NCBI GenBank assembly: GCA_963969595.1
Contig: OZ018408.1
Location: forward strand, 4,151,823 to 4,215,822
DNA from: Neckera pumila
Lineage: Eukaryota; Streptophyta; Bryopsida; Hypnales; Neckeraceae
DNA: 64,000 bases
Direction of reading: 5' to 3'
Shown here: positions 12,959 to 23,468 of the stretch, piece by piece
Numbering within the stretch: position 1 is the first letter of the stretch
Layout: each line of letters starts with the position of its first letter
The notes under the pieces: model-generated
Databases searched by the model: none
The model's input: the letters and a program-made list of their open reading frames with translations, nothing else
Told to the model about the DNA's origin: nothing
Program-made: the position numbers and the translations under genes

Positions 12959-13189
12959 TGAAAAGATTTGTAGAAGAATGATTTCCAAGGGCCAAGAAGG
13001 AAGCTCCGACTTGTCCAGATTTTAAATCCTGAGCGTGTTCAAGAGCTCGAAATTCTAGCAAGCTGGGGGGTGGATGAAGAAGGCTGGGCTACGGAGAAGA
13101 AGGCATCACCGGAGCGAAAGCTTGGCTATGAGAGTTGCCAAGAATCTGGGGAAAAGATTTGGATTCCCTGATGCACAAAAATTCTGTCT

Positions 13190-13310
13190 TGAATAGATTC
13201 CTTGCAATTTGTGCCCAAATATAAATTAAAAACATAGAAATTCTGGAGTCTGATGCTGCTGATAAATACAATAGTACTGTACTGTACAGTACTACAGTAG
13301 AGTGATCCTG
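13190..13310 (-). promoter_or_regulatory. Candidate formamidase core promoter
   Basis: On the minus strand a TATA-like AATTTATATTTGG lies at about 13,215-13,230, some 250 bp above the predicted first donor. Just upstream is the dyad-rich TAGTACTGTACTGTACAGTA (13,271-13,290) followed by CTACAGTA. Similar AGTACTGTA motifs occur near 6,320, 50,675 and 57,755. No transcription start can be proven from sequence. Confidence 0.3.
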
Positions 13311-14065
13311 TTATTTGTTCGAATCAATTCTATTTAGACTGGAATCATGATTCCATTCAGTCCAACCATGTTGAGTCTAACTTTTTCCACATGAATTTAT
13401 CACAAATTTTTATCATAAAAAAATTTAGAAGCGGTCCCTGGGAAATTAAAAGTCGCTTTGAATGGTGAATACAGTTCCGTAGGCTATCCTATCCTCTTGA
13501 TGAATCCTTTTTCCATTCCAAGACAACGGTTTTGGGGTCGTTTCTCTTTTAGTGATTGATTCTTATACCCATGTTTTCCACAATTGTCCTCATCATTGGT
13601 ATGGCTCCATACCAACGGAGACATTATTCATTTGTTTTTCCATACACAATGAAGTTTGTTTCTCCGCAATTGAGGAAGCAAACAAGCCCGTCCAGCAGAC
13701 ATGATTTCTTCCCTCAAAGACAGACTTCCAATCGGTTCAAGAATCATGGTCAGAGAATTCCAACACTGAACACCTTCGAAATTTCCCTCAATCGCATCGG
13801 CATCTTCACTACTCTGAACACTAAGTGGATAATATGCTTGATGGGTGTTGTTCTTAGAAAGTTGCAATTTAAACATAATGAAATTTTTGTTGTAACTACA
13901 GTATTATTCAATTCCTCGTTTTGTTATTTTACCTTGTGTTGAACTCTGCAAGGATGCAGCCTTTGAGCACTAAGACCTCATAGTCAAATTTCAGAATCCT
14001 TCAATGGGTATGCTACATTCTCTATTTGATTTCCAACTTTTTAGGAGCCTTCCCTTCTGGCATTT
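13311..14065. other. Intergenic, no gene recognised
   Basis: Open frames at 13,556-13,942 (plus) and 13,628-13,876 (minus) overlap each other and show no family features. Nothing further is supported. Confidence 0.55.
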
Positions 14066-14421
14066 GAGGAAATTTCAGGCTTCCAGAGGCCTCCGAGGTA
14101 CCTTGAAATTTGCTTTTATTTTGCTAAAAAAATCGTTTTCCCCCTATTTCTGCCCTGCTGAAATTGCAGCGTAGGAACCCAGAATTTCGAAAAAAAAATA
14201 TTAACTTTTTTTTTTTTTTTTTTTTTTTAATCTTAAGAAAATCTTTAAAAAAAAATTAAAAAAATTAAAAAAAATTAAAAATTTTGCGGGACTTAACTGC
14301 TCCAGCGAGCAGTCAGAGACTTTGACTGCTCACCAAAAACAATTTTGAAGTTGATAGGCCATGCAAACAATAGCATGGCATGGCAACTTCCGATGGCCCT
14401 GAAATGGGTTGAATTCTTCTC
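14066..14421. mobile_element. TA-flanked MITE (family 3), copy a
   Basis: About 356 bp. Left edge CATTTGAGGAAATTTCAGGC; right edge TTCTTCTC followed by TAATGG. The order of landmarks matches the copy at 58,403-58,748 in reverse orientation: CTCCGAGGTACCTTGAAATT, CTGAAATTGCAG, GACTGCTCACCAA, and TTGAAGTTGATAGGCCATG. A central A/T homopolymer zone is present in both. Termini resemble family 2 (ATTAGAG...), suggesting the same mobilising enzyme. Non-coding. Confidence 0.65.
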
Positions 14422-14883
14422 TAATGGAGTCTTTGATTCCAATCCTCAATTGCAATTACATATTTCATCTAATGGCACTATTTTCTCAACAATTTCAACG
14501 ATGACTGCTTGATTTAAATTGTACTCTATTAGTATAAGTTGAGAAACTTGGAACATATAGAGCATAGAAGATTACAATTCAAGATGTGTTTAAAGCTGAT
14601 TTATGACTGAAGAATATAGGTGATAAACTTTACAATATACTAGTGTGCCCTATGTAGTTGCTATAGCCAAAATAAAAGTAGTAGTAATTTTTTAATTTTT
14701 CAATTCATAAGAACTTTGAAATTCAATATCTTTTCTTCCATGAGTTGGCACGCCACAAAACAAAGCCCGTGCACCCCTCCTCATTGAGGGTTTTCTGGGA
14801 ACTTTCCAACAATACCAACAACGTGATTAGCGGACACATGGTCCAAAAGAACCCTTTGTAACAATAAAAACAAACAATCTAAC
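14422..14883. other. Intergenic spacer, nothing recognised
   Basis: AT-rich spacer between two small transposons; no open frame or RNA gene was recognised. Confidence 0.5.
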
Positions 14884-14887
14884 TTAA

Positions 14888-15863
14888 CCCCTAAAGGACC
14901 AAGGTGATTTTCTTATCAAAGGCCACTCAAAACTGTCATTTCTATTGCAAAGAGAAAAGAGCTTTAAAAATTGTTTTTTTTTGCATATCCAACCATAAGA
15001 TCTTATACTTGACTAGTATATGAATATGTGGAAGAAATTTTAGAAACTTTGACCATGTAGATTGTAAGATATATGCATTTAAAGTGAAGAAAACAAGTTT
15101 TTTTGCACCTTACTTGACTAGATTTTTTTGGCTTTGAATCTTTTTAGTTCAAATTTTTTGTACTATTGATTTTGATTTTCTACTTATTTTTGTTAAGTAT
15201 TTGAGTTGAGAATCTACAAAAAAAATTTAGGAAAAAAAACACTTAATTTTCACTCATTAAAAAATTGTTAAATAGAGGTGGTTTCAAGATTGAAGAAAAA
15301 ACTAAATTGTTAATAGCTTTTAGATGGAATTGAATCACAATATTCCCAACGGTGAGATTGTTCTAGCAAAAAAATCTAACCTTGTTTAACAATTTTTTTT
15401 GAAAAATTCAAACAATGGCATTCAAAAATAAATTCTACAAGTTATTTTTTCAAGAAGATGCTTAGATTGTCCGAAAAACTAAGATTTTCCAAAAATTTCT
15501 CATTATTAGTCCAAATTGAATGAAACAAAGCTTCACATGTAGACAAAAATATAATCTTTAAGAAAAAAATTTGAAAAAAATTATTTTGACTTTCTGTGGG
15601 TTTTTTTGTACTTCCCGCCGAACTCCATTTTTGCTTATTGAGCTTATTGACTTTCTGTGGTTTTTTTTGTGCTCCCGCCGAACTCCATAATTTTGCTCTT
15701 GGGCATCAATTAAAATAAATATTATATATTTACAAAGCTCTTGCAAACATACACAATCTCAAAAAATCTCGAAAAATCCCAAAAAATATCACTAAAAATT
15801 GAGACAATATGAACTTGCCTAGACCCAAATTGTCCCTCGAGAGGACAAAAGGTCCTTTAGGGG
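14888..15863. mobile_element. TTAA-flanked MITE, type I copy (976 bp)
   Basis: Perfect ends: CCCCTAAAGGACC on the left and GGTCCTTTAGGGG on the right, inside TTAA at 14,884-14,887 and 15,864-15,867. Interior matches the other type I copies (TTGTAAGATATATGCATTTAA and GGTGAGATTGTTCTAGCA). A short internal duplication containing GACTTTCTGTGG (15,588 and 15,649) is private to this copy. Confidence 0.85.
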
Positions 15864-15914
15864 TTAAAGTATGGATATTTCTTATAACATGCTAGATATG
15901 AATGGTTTGATTAT

Positions 15915-17123
15915 CCCCTAAAGGCCCATTGTCCCTTTGGGGGGCAAATGGGAATTCAAGCAAATACCTATAGGCTGATTTTTTATCTTGATTTTTTTAA
16001 ACTATTTTTGAAGATTAAAAAAGGGATTAGGTTCGTAAAAATATAATTTTTTTTCAATCGGTGCCTGGGAACAAAAATTATGCTCCAAACAGCTTGGAAC
16101 TTGGAAGAAGGGGGAGAGGGTGCAGCAAAAAATAAATTCAAATATTTGAATTTTTTTTGAATTTTTTTCTCATAGATTATATTTCTGTCTACTTGGAGAG
16201 CTTTGATTCATTGCATTTGGTTTTGTTATGAAAAAGTTATAAACAATTTTGATTTTTGGGCAATTAGAGCGTCTTCTTGAAAAAATAACTTGTAGGATTC
16301 ATTTTTTAATGCAATTTTTACAAATTTTCAAAAAGAAAATTCCATATGGTTTAATTTGTTTGCTAGAACAATCTAGCCATTGGGATTAGTGTATTTTAAT
16401 TCCATTTTAGAGATATTAATAATTTAGATTTTCAATCTTGTACCAGTGTTTTTTTTTTTCATTTTCCATGAAGTGGCGAAGTGGCAATATTAAATGTTAT
16501 GGTGGTGCTCTAAATTTCAACATTCATCCATATACTAAATAGAAAATGTGACACTGCATATCTATAATTCTATTTTCATTTACATGTGGCGACTTCATCC
16601 AAGATTTTTCTTGAACTTGAAGGTTTTGGCGATTTCATTCAAAATTTTATTAAAAATTTCCTATAGGCTTGGTGCTAGGTCAAGATTTTTGGTGCAATTT
16701 TGCACCAAATTGCCAAAAAAGAAAACACTGTCTTGTACCTACTTCTACTTAACAAATTTTTGACGTATGAAAATTAAGATTTTTTGAAGAAATATTTTTT
16801 TTCCTAAACTTTAACTCAACTATCCACCATAATTATTTAAATCTCAAAATTCTAGCGCAAAAAATTAAAGTTAAGAAGGTTCAAAGTCAAATAATTCAGT
16901 CTCGCAATGTGCTGAAAAATTGATTTTTGCACTTTAAACGCAGATATCTTGCAATTTGTGCAGTCAAAAATTCTGAAATTTTTTCCACACATTTTTTGTA
17001 TTAGTTAGGTGTAGGATCCTATGGTTAGATGTGAAAAAAAATTCCAATTTTTTACTCTTTGCTATAGAAATGACAATTTTGAGTCTTTTTTGGTAGAAAA
17101 AAAGCCTTGGGTCACTTTAGGGG
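15915..17123. mobile_element. TTAA-type MITE, type I copy (TSD TTAT, reverse)
   Basis: Starts CCCCTAAAGGCCC and ends ACTTTAGGGG. Flanked by TTAT on both sides (15,911-15,914 and 17,124-17,127), a matching non-TTAA target duplication that fixes the 4-bp size. The interior is a reverse type I body. Its excess length comes from a 287-bp hAT-like insertion at 16,444-16,730. Confidence 0.8.
16444..16730. mobile_element. hAT-like MITE nested in a type I MITE
   Basis: Perfect 8-bp target duplication TCTTGTAC at 16,436-16,443 and 16,731-16,738. Ends CAGTGTTTT and AAAACACTG are inverted repeats of 9 bp. An 8-bp duplication with CA...TG ends is the known hAT pattern. The interrupted host sequence (TTGTACCTACTTCTA) is continuous in sister copies such as 56.6 kb. 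Confidence 0.75.
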
Positions 17124-17127
17124 TTAT

Positions 17128-17564
17128 TATCAACAAGAATGTGATGTCAATGTACTTCATGAAATCAAAATATGAAATATTTCTTTATAATTATTTATTA
17201 CATTTCATTACGTGTTACTTTTCATAATTAACCACAATGCAAAAATTTTGAATTTTTGAGGGTTGCCTAAGTGCTTATTTTGAAATTTAGCCCTAGGCAA
17301 CCAATACGCAAGCAATGAGATTTGAACACCCCACCTTATAGTTAGAAGTGGAAATTCTAAGGCTCTTACAACTTGTGTAAGATTGGAGATTTATTTGTAA
17401 ATTATATAAAAAGACATGTCTATTTAGCATTTCTTGCATTGGTGATCTCTTTTTTCCAAGGTTTACAATCCCTCAAAATATTTTTTAAATTTCCTTGAAA
17501 AGCAAGAAGAAGTTGAATTAAAATCACAAGTTGTTTTATATTTTTTAGACCTTTGTAGAATTAC
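17128..17564. other. Intergenic spacer, nothing recognised
   Basis: AT-rich spacer between elements without a recognisable gene. Confidence 0.5.
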
Positions 17565-17566
17565 TA

Positions 17567-18057
17567 GGGGTAGTCACACCTTCTTCTCCTCTGAGATTTT
17601 GTAAAAGATTGAAAAGGGATTCCGTGAGAACAAGAGCCAATGGAGAGTGACGGTGGATGAAAAAGGTGTGACATGCCTTTTTTGGGCGGCCAGCATGGAG
17701 AACCAAAAATTGGTGAATGTGCTTACATGACAAGTGAATGTATACAAAATGTGGACCCGATCATATGGCTGGAGTTGTGGACCCAATTGTTGCAAGCCAA
17801 CAGCGCAGTTTTTATCAAAGCAAGCTCCAACAATGACTACATTGTAATCGGCAGCAACAGTGAAAGCAAAGAGTGCAAGATAAAAACATTAGCACGCGAG
17901 GGCCTCGCCACGCCCATTCTTCACCTCTAGAGGAGACAAATGGATGCCACAAGGGCTTCACAAAATCAGTACGCGCAACCATCAACCCACCAACATTAAT
18001 CTGCCACGTGCCCATTTTTCAGAGAATGGCGGGGAGAAAAGAAGTTGTGACTACCCC
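17567..18057. mobile_element. TA-flanked element with GGGGTAGTCACA termini
   Basis: Left end GGGGTAGTCACACCTTCTTC and right end GAAGTTGTGACTACCCC are imperfect inverted repeats of about 23 bp, flanked by TA (17,565-17,566 and 18,058-18,059). The interior is noticeably less AT-rich than the surroundings, with open frames on both strands (for example 17,673-17,930) but no recognised domain. It is probably a non-autonomous DNA transposon, possibly carrying acquired sequence. Confidence 0.5.
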
Positions 18058-18436
18058 TATTGTAGTTATGAATTTTTAAAGTGAAGCACCTTTTTTTGAA
18101 ATTTTTATTGGCACTATAATTTTCAGCACTTCTTTTTTACACTTTTTTCGATATTCTTTTGACACACTTTCCGACACTCTTTTTAACATCCAATTCTACA
18201 ATAGAATTTTTTAAATACTTTTTTTGACACCAAAATGTTGGAAAAAAATTTGGCATTGTTTTCAACACTTTAGTGCCTAAAGAAGTATAAAAAACAACAC
18301 CTTTTCTTAATAGTGAATGTTTCTATACTTATAAAGTATATAAAAAGCACGATCTTTGACTCCATATTCTCTTTTTATTAAAATCCAAAGTCTCATTGTC
18401 TTCTCGGAGGACAAAATGGATTTTAGGCAATCTCCT
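18058..18436. other. Intergenic spacer with TTTTGACAC/ACACTT runs
   Basis: Degenerate short repeats of ACACTTTTTT(C/G)A(C/T)A(C/T)T type lie between about 18,125 and 18,275. No gene was recognised. Confidence 0.45.
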
Positions 18437-18440
18437 ATAA

Positions 18441-19373
18441 CTCCTAAAGGACCGGCATGCGTTTTTTGGTTGTATAGAAATTTTAGAAATTTTTGGGCAG
18501 GTACGTGTGATTAGAGATTTTTATACTTTAGGCTAAAATTTTAATAGAAGGTGGGCGCAAGGAATGTCTTTCACATGCACTAAATTTCATGACATTTGGA
18601 AATGAGAGTCAAAAGTTATGGCATAATATGTTATTTTTTCTGGTAATTGGGAAGTTTGGGCAGATAAAAAAAAATCACTTTTTTCAAAAACAAAAATTTG
18701 ACATTGGTATTCTATAGTTATATATACGTGGAAAGCTTTGAATCATCCCATTTTGATCAATGAGTCAAAAGTTACAAAGATTTTTAGTTTGCGTTAAGTT
18801 ATGGATTTTCTACTCTAAGATAAACTTTGAAGTCCTTTATCTTACTCAGTTTTCAATATTTTTGAAAAAAATAAAATCCTAGGATGTAGATTGTTTAGTA
18901 CAACATATCAACCATTGGAAATAGCATTTTTCAATTTCATAGTTAAATTCTTAACAATTTAGTATTTTGAATAATTTTCTATTACTATCTACTTACTATT
19001 TTTTTCCTATATGTTGGACAGTTTCAAATGAAGTGAAAATTTTCAAGCATGTAGCCAACTTATCTAGGAAAAGAATCCAAAGAAGCTCCATCATTTTGGA
19101 CATTTTTTCATCAAAAAGTGAGCTTGTGAAGTGCAGCAGCCCTATTTTTTGCAGGGCCAAAAAAATGATTTCAAGGAATTTGAATGCTTATAGCTTGCAA
19201 TCTACGCAGTGAAAATTCTGAAATTTTTACTACATATTCTCAAGTCAGCATACTACAAGATCCTATGGTTAGATGTGTCAAAAAAAGTTTTTTTTTTCAA
19301 AAATTGGATACTTGTATTGAAATTGGCAATTTTTGAGCATTTTCAATGAAAATATAGTCATGGAACTTTAGGG
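18441..19373. mobile_element. TTAA-type MITE, type II copy (TSD ATAA)
   Basis: Begins CTCCTAAAGGACC, ends GGAACTTTAGGG, with ATAA on both sides (18,437-18,440 and 19,374-19,377). Closely matches the copy at 51,583-52,501 over its length, including TATATACGTGGAAAGCTTTG and GAGCATTTTCA(A/G)TGAAA. One G is missing at the right end. Confidence 0.65.
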
Positions 19374-19377
19374 ATAA

Positions 19378-20380
19378 TATCAATATTTATCATGATATTT
19401 TGGAAACTTTTTGTGAAGATAGAAAGACAGATTATCTTTTTGGAAATTTAATTATTATTTCAATCGGTGCTTGGGAGCAAATGTCATTAGAGAGGATTGG
19501 AGGGCCTTGGAGGGCCGTTTCAGGTCCGTTCCCCAATTTGGCCAGATTCAGTGAATGGCAGTATGGGCATGCCAGAGTTTTTTTTTTCCCAAAATATTAT
19601 TTTAAGCAATTTTATTTTTTATAATAATCATTTTTCCCAAAAATGATGTGGCAGTCGTTGTGCCACATCAGCGAGCTACTGTAGCTGCTTTCCCGTAGTC
19701 TGGGAATGCAAGGTAACTCGCAACCCTCCAAGACCCCCAAATCTCCTCTAATGTATGGCACAAAAGCCCTTTTTCTAGGTGCAGTGGGGAAAATCTCCCC
19801 TCACAAAAAAGCCTTTTTAATTTAATTTAATTTTTATATAGATTAGAATTTTATCTACATAAAAAGCTTTTATTCATTCCATTTGGATTTGTTATGTGAA
19901 AGTTATGGAAAATCTTATTTTCCAGGCAATCACAGCATTTCCTTGAAAAAATAATTTGAAGGGGTCTATTCTGAACTCAATTTTCACAATTTTCAATAGA
20001 AAGAATTCACAAGGTTAAAATCTCTTACTAGATGAATCTCACCATTGAGATTAATGTTTTTGAATTCCATCTTACAACTATTTATGATTTAGATTTTTCT
20101 TTGATCTTAAATCTACTTCTACTTTAGTAGCTGAAAATTAAGGTAGTTTTTTTTCTTTTAGTTTTGTAGATTTTCAACTCAATTCTTCAACATAAGAGAT
20201 TGGAAATTCAAATCAATAGTGGAAATTTTTTGAATTAAGATGATTCAAGCCCCAAAACTTTAGTCAAGCAAGGTGCAAAAAAAAAATTCTTGACTTTAAA
20301 TGCAAATATCTTGCAATCTATGTGGTCAAAGTTTCTTGAAATTTCTTCCGCACATTTATAATTTTATACACTAGTCTAAT
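19378..20380. mobile_element. Truncated type I MITE (reverse) with nested family 2 MITE
   Basis: From about 19,390 the sequence follows the reverse type I body (GAAGATAGAAAGACAGAT, CAATCGGTGCTTGGGAGCAA). It is interrupted by a family 2 MITE at 19,490-19,748 and resumes near 19,800 to TTCTTGAAATTTCTTCCGCACA. Both terminal CCCCTAAAGG ends are lost. Confidence 0.6.
19490..19748. mobile_element. Short TA-flanked MITE (family 2), copy b
   Basis: Ends GAGAGGATTGGAGGG and CCCCCAAATCTCCTC, flanked by TA (19,488-19,489 and 19,749-19,750) within a CATTA...TAATG context. Has the family landmarks GTAGTCTGGGAATGCAAGG and GGCCAGATTC. Same length (259 bp) as copy c at 42,160. Confidence 0.75.
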
Positions 20381-23010
20381 TTATATTTAATAGTATTAAC
20401 TATATTCAGTTGTAAATTGAAATGATTATAATGCACGTGCCCTCGTAATTTGATTAGATACATATCCAAATTTTTGGAGATAATAGAACTTTCATTACTT
20501 GGATTTTTTGTCCAATTTTTGATAGAGACTAATCATGATAGAGACAAGCTACATTTAGTATTGCCATTGCAAAGTTCTTACATTTAGACCATTTGTAAAA
20601 TAAATGTATCCTTTTGGAATTCACTTTATATACAAGTAAGAAAAAAGTTGGATCCACCCAATTACATCCCATCTATTTATACTTGTCCAAGAGTTTTGGA
20701 ATTATAGGTTCAAATAGAAATAGAGGTTGCAATTGGGTAGGAGACACTATTAGATACACTTATCTTACTTTTACCTTTCAAAGGCCAAAGTAAACTTGAA
20801 AATGATATTTAGAAATGGGGTCATAATTAAAACTCATGGCTAGTGAAGTACCCCCCTAAAAAACTGTGAGGTTGTTGAATGACCAATTGAAAATTTGGAT
20901 ATGTTTTTATGAAGTCAATTTTGAATGGATCTTTCTGAAATGTTGACATTAAGTATGGACATCTTTTGTCTTGTTAAGAATATAAAAAATTCCTAGTGGG
21001 TGCCCAAATCAAAAGTTATGTTGCCTATAGATTTTTTAGCAAGGCAGGCCACTTTGGATAGTATGTATGCAAGTCCTCTTCTACCTCTGAAATCTAGTAG
21101 GTTTATAACTAAAAAAATATAGGATGCAGTTGTAAAAAATGTGTAGTGTAAAAATTTCATTCAAGAAAATATAAAAGTCTATTGTCCTTGTTGGATAAGG
21201 TCAAAAATAAAACATTTTCTTTTAATTTCAAAACCATTATAATCTCTCAATCCATACAACCAAAGTTTTGACATTTATGCACTCATTTTTGTAGTGGTCT
21301 ACTATAAGTTTGGACAATTTAAAAAAAAAAAAAAAAAATTTTAATTTTAAATTTTTTTTTTTTTTCTTTTTGTCCTAAAAAGTGGTAGTTTGGGGCAATA
21401 TAAACCTGAAATGTGCCCCAATCCTAAAGGGGTGAAGACCCTAGTTTTAATGCAACGTAGTCAAATATTATTCCAAGCTCAATTTGGCCAAAGGTATCAA
21501 AAATAATTTGGCAAATGTATCAAAATTAAATCTATATAGTCTTAATATTCTTCATAAGGTACAGAGAACAATGAAGTATAGTATAAAAAATTCCTCAATA
21601 ACTATTTCAAATCACTAGAAGAAAAATTTATTCCTACCAACAGCCCCTTAACACAGAAAACATGTTTGCAAAAATGATTTAGACAAATGTAAGACATCAG
21701 GTAGAATTTGTTGAGTTCTGCATTTATAACATGAAGAAGTCATTCATCTTTGTGCGTTGAGTTCCTTGTTTGGTTTCATATTTAGTGCATTTAGGACACT
21801 GCAGTGCGTTAGGTTTGTCATTATTTACGTGTTTTTTGGTTTATTTTCTTTTCCATGTGGCACATGACATGGCTTTTTTGGCGGGAGAATTTTTGGCTAC
21901 ATGGTGAGACAGTTGTCTTATTTTGGACGTGTACACGTGCTGTCATTAGTATCATCCTTTTATTGCCACATGCACAACATTCATGAATTCAATGTTGTTT
22001 TCTTTGCTTGTTTTTGTTTGCTACCAACATGACCATCATGTTCTGTTCAATGCAAATGTGTGTCTAGTAACACAAACATGTACAAAAATCCCCTTCAAAC
22101 TTGTTTTAATGAACATGTGTTTTACATTGTACGTAACATTGTCTTTGTCAATCGTGTTGACTACAGCGGCAGGAGTGTTCAACAGTTATTGTTTAAACAA
22201 ACGTGGTATTGTTATGCAAAATGTGATTTTCAACATTATCTATGTTTGATTTTAGAAGCAGTGCTTTTCCTTAAAATTGGAAACATTTAAACCTAGATAT
22301 CCATTGATTACTGCAATGCTTTCAGCTTGTCTTTCCTAACATACATTCATGTGCAACATCGACTTCCACAAAAAAATTATAAGACATTTCTTGGTTATTC
22401 ATAATAGATTTCCGCCATTTATTTTGTCAAAAATAAGACACATGTCCTGTTGGACTCCTCTATGCATTAGACCAATCCCTTCTACTAGTGCCTCCTTTTG
22501 CCCTTCATGACAAGACATATACAAGGGCAACATTCTCAGCAAAAACAAAACCAACCTATATATGAGTGCAAATTTGGATTGTATGACAGCACTCCTATAT
22601 GCAAATTGCACTTGTTTCCTCTGCATCTGTCATGCACCGTTATGCCATTCATCCTCTTCATTTAATCCACCTCCTTCATACACGCCAAATTACCACAAGC
22701 ATTCACTCAGTCAAGTGTATACAGCTATTGATTAAGAAAATTGCAATCTTCACAAGGACGTACTCACTGTAACTTGAAGAGTTCCGCTCTATCCCATTGA
22801 AAACGTACGCTATAAACTTTCTTGCCGTACCCTATTAAAAACGTCCATCACGTTCTGGTCTCACTCTCACAAAATTACAAGTTGTCGTCACATCACTACT
22901 CTTCACTTCATCTCCATTTTCCAATCCAACACTTCATGTTCCACCATCTTACGATTCCTCCCTCATAAGCAAAACAAATCTTAACAAAGACCACCCATTA
23001 CTTCTGTATA
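20381..23010. other. Intergenic, no gene recognised
   Basis: AT-rich. Contains an A-run/T-run block at 21,322-21,365 and overlapping plus-strand open frames near 21,983-22,290 without recognisable domains. From 22.6 to 23.0 kb the plus strand is rich in CAC/TCC motifs; no function could be assigned. Confidence 0.5.
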
Positions 23011-23012
23011 TA

Positions 23013-23042
23013 AGGTAAAACAGCCCATTGCGGTCAAATTGC
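23013..23042 (+). repeat. Left terminal inverted repeat of the pogo-like element
   Basis: Pairs with 29,195-29,225. The first base follows TA. Confidence 0.85.
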
Positions 23043-23468
23043 CTATTTTGGTCACCTAAAAGATGGCCCCAATTCGGTTAGAGATCAATCATAAAAGTAA
23101 TGATTGTTTTTTAAAAAAAAAAAACATTTTCAATAAAAATGTTTTTCTAATACACCTTATTTATGTTTCATTTAGATCAAGGGAAGGTCTGATTATGGAA
23201 GTGAATTGACGATTTTGTACTGGAATTAAGGTCTTATATGGCTGTCAATATAATTGCATTGAGTGTTGAAAAATCATAAATGGGTTACAAAAGTGGCGCT
23301 TCAAGGTTATGCAAAAAAACAAATTAGAACTCTATAGTTGTCAAGCAGAGCAGTTGCAACCATGTCTTTGTAGTTCAGCAATGTGGAAGTGAATGTTTTA
23401 TTATGGAGACTACATTCTTGTGAAAGAAGGGCACAATTATTCAATAGAATTTATGCAGAGAGATTGCA

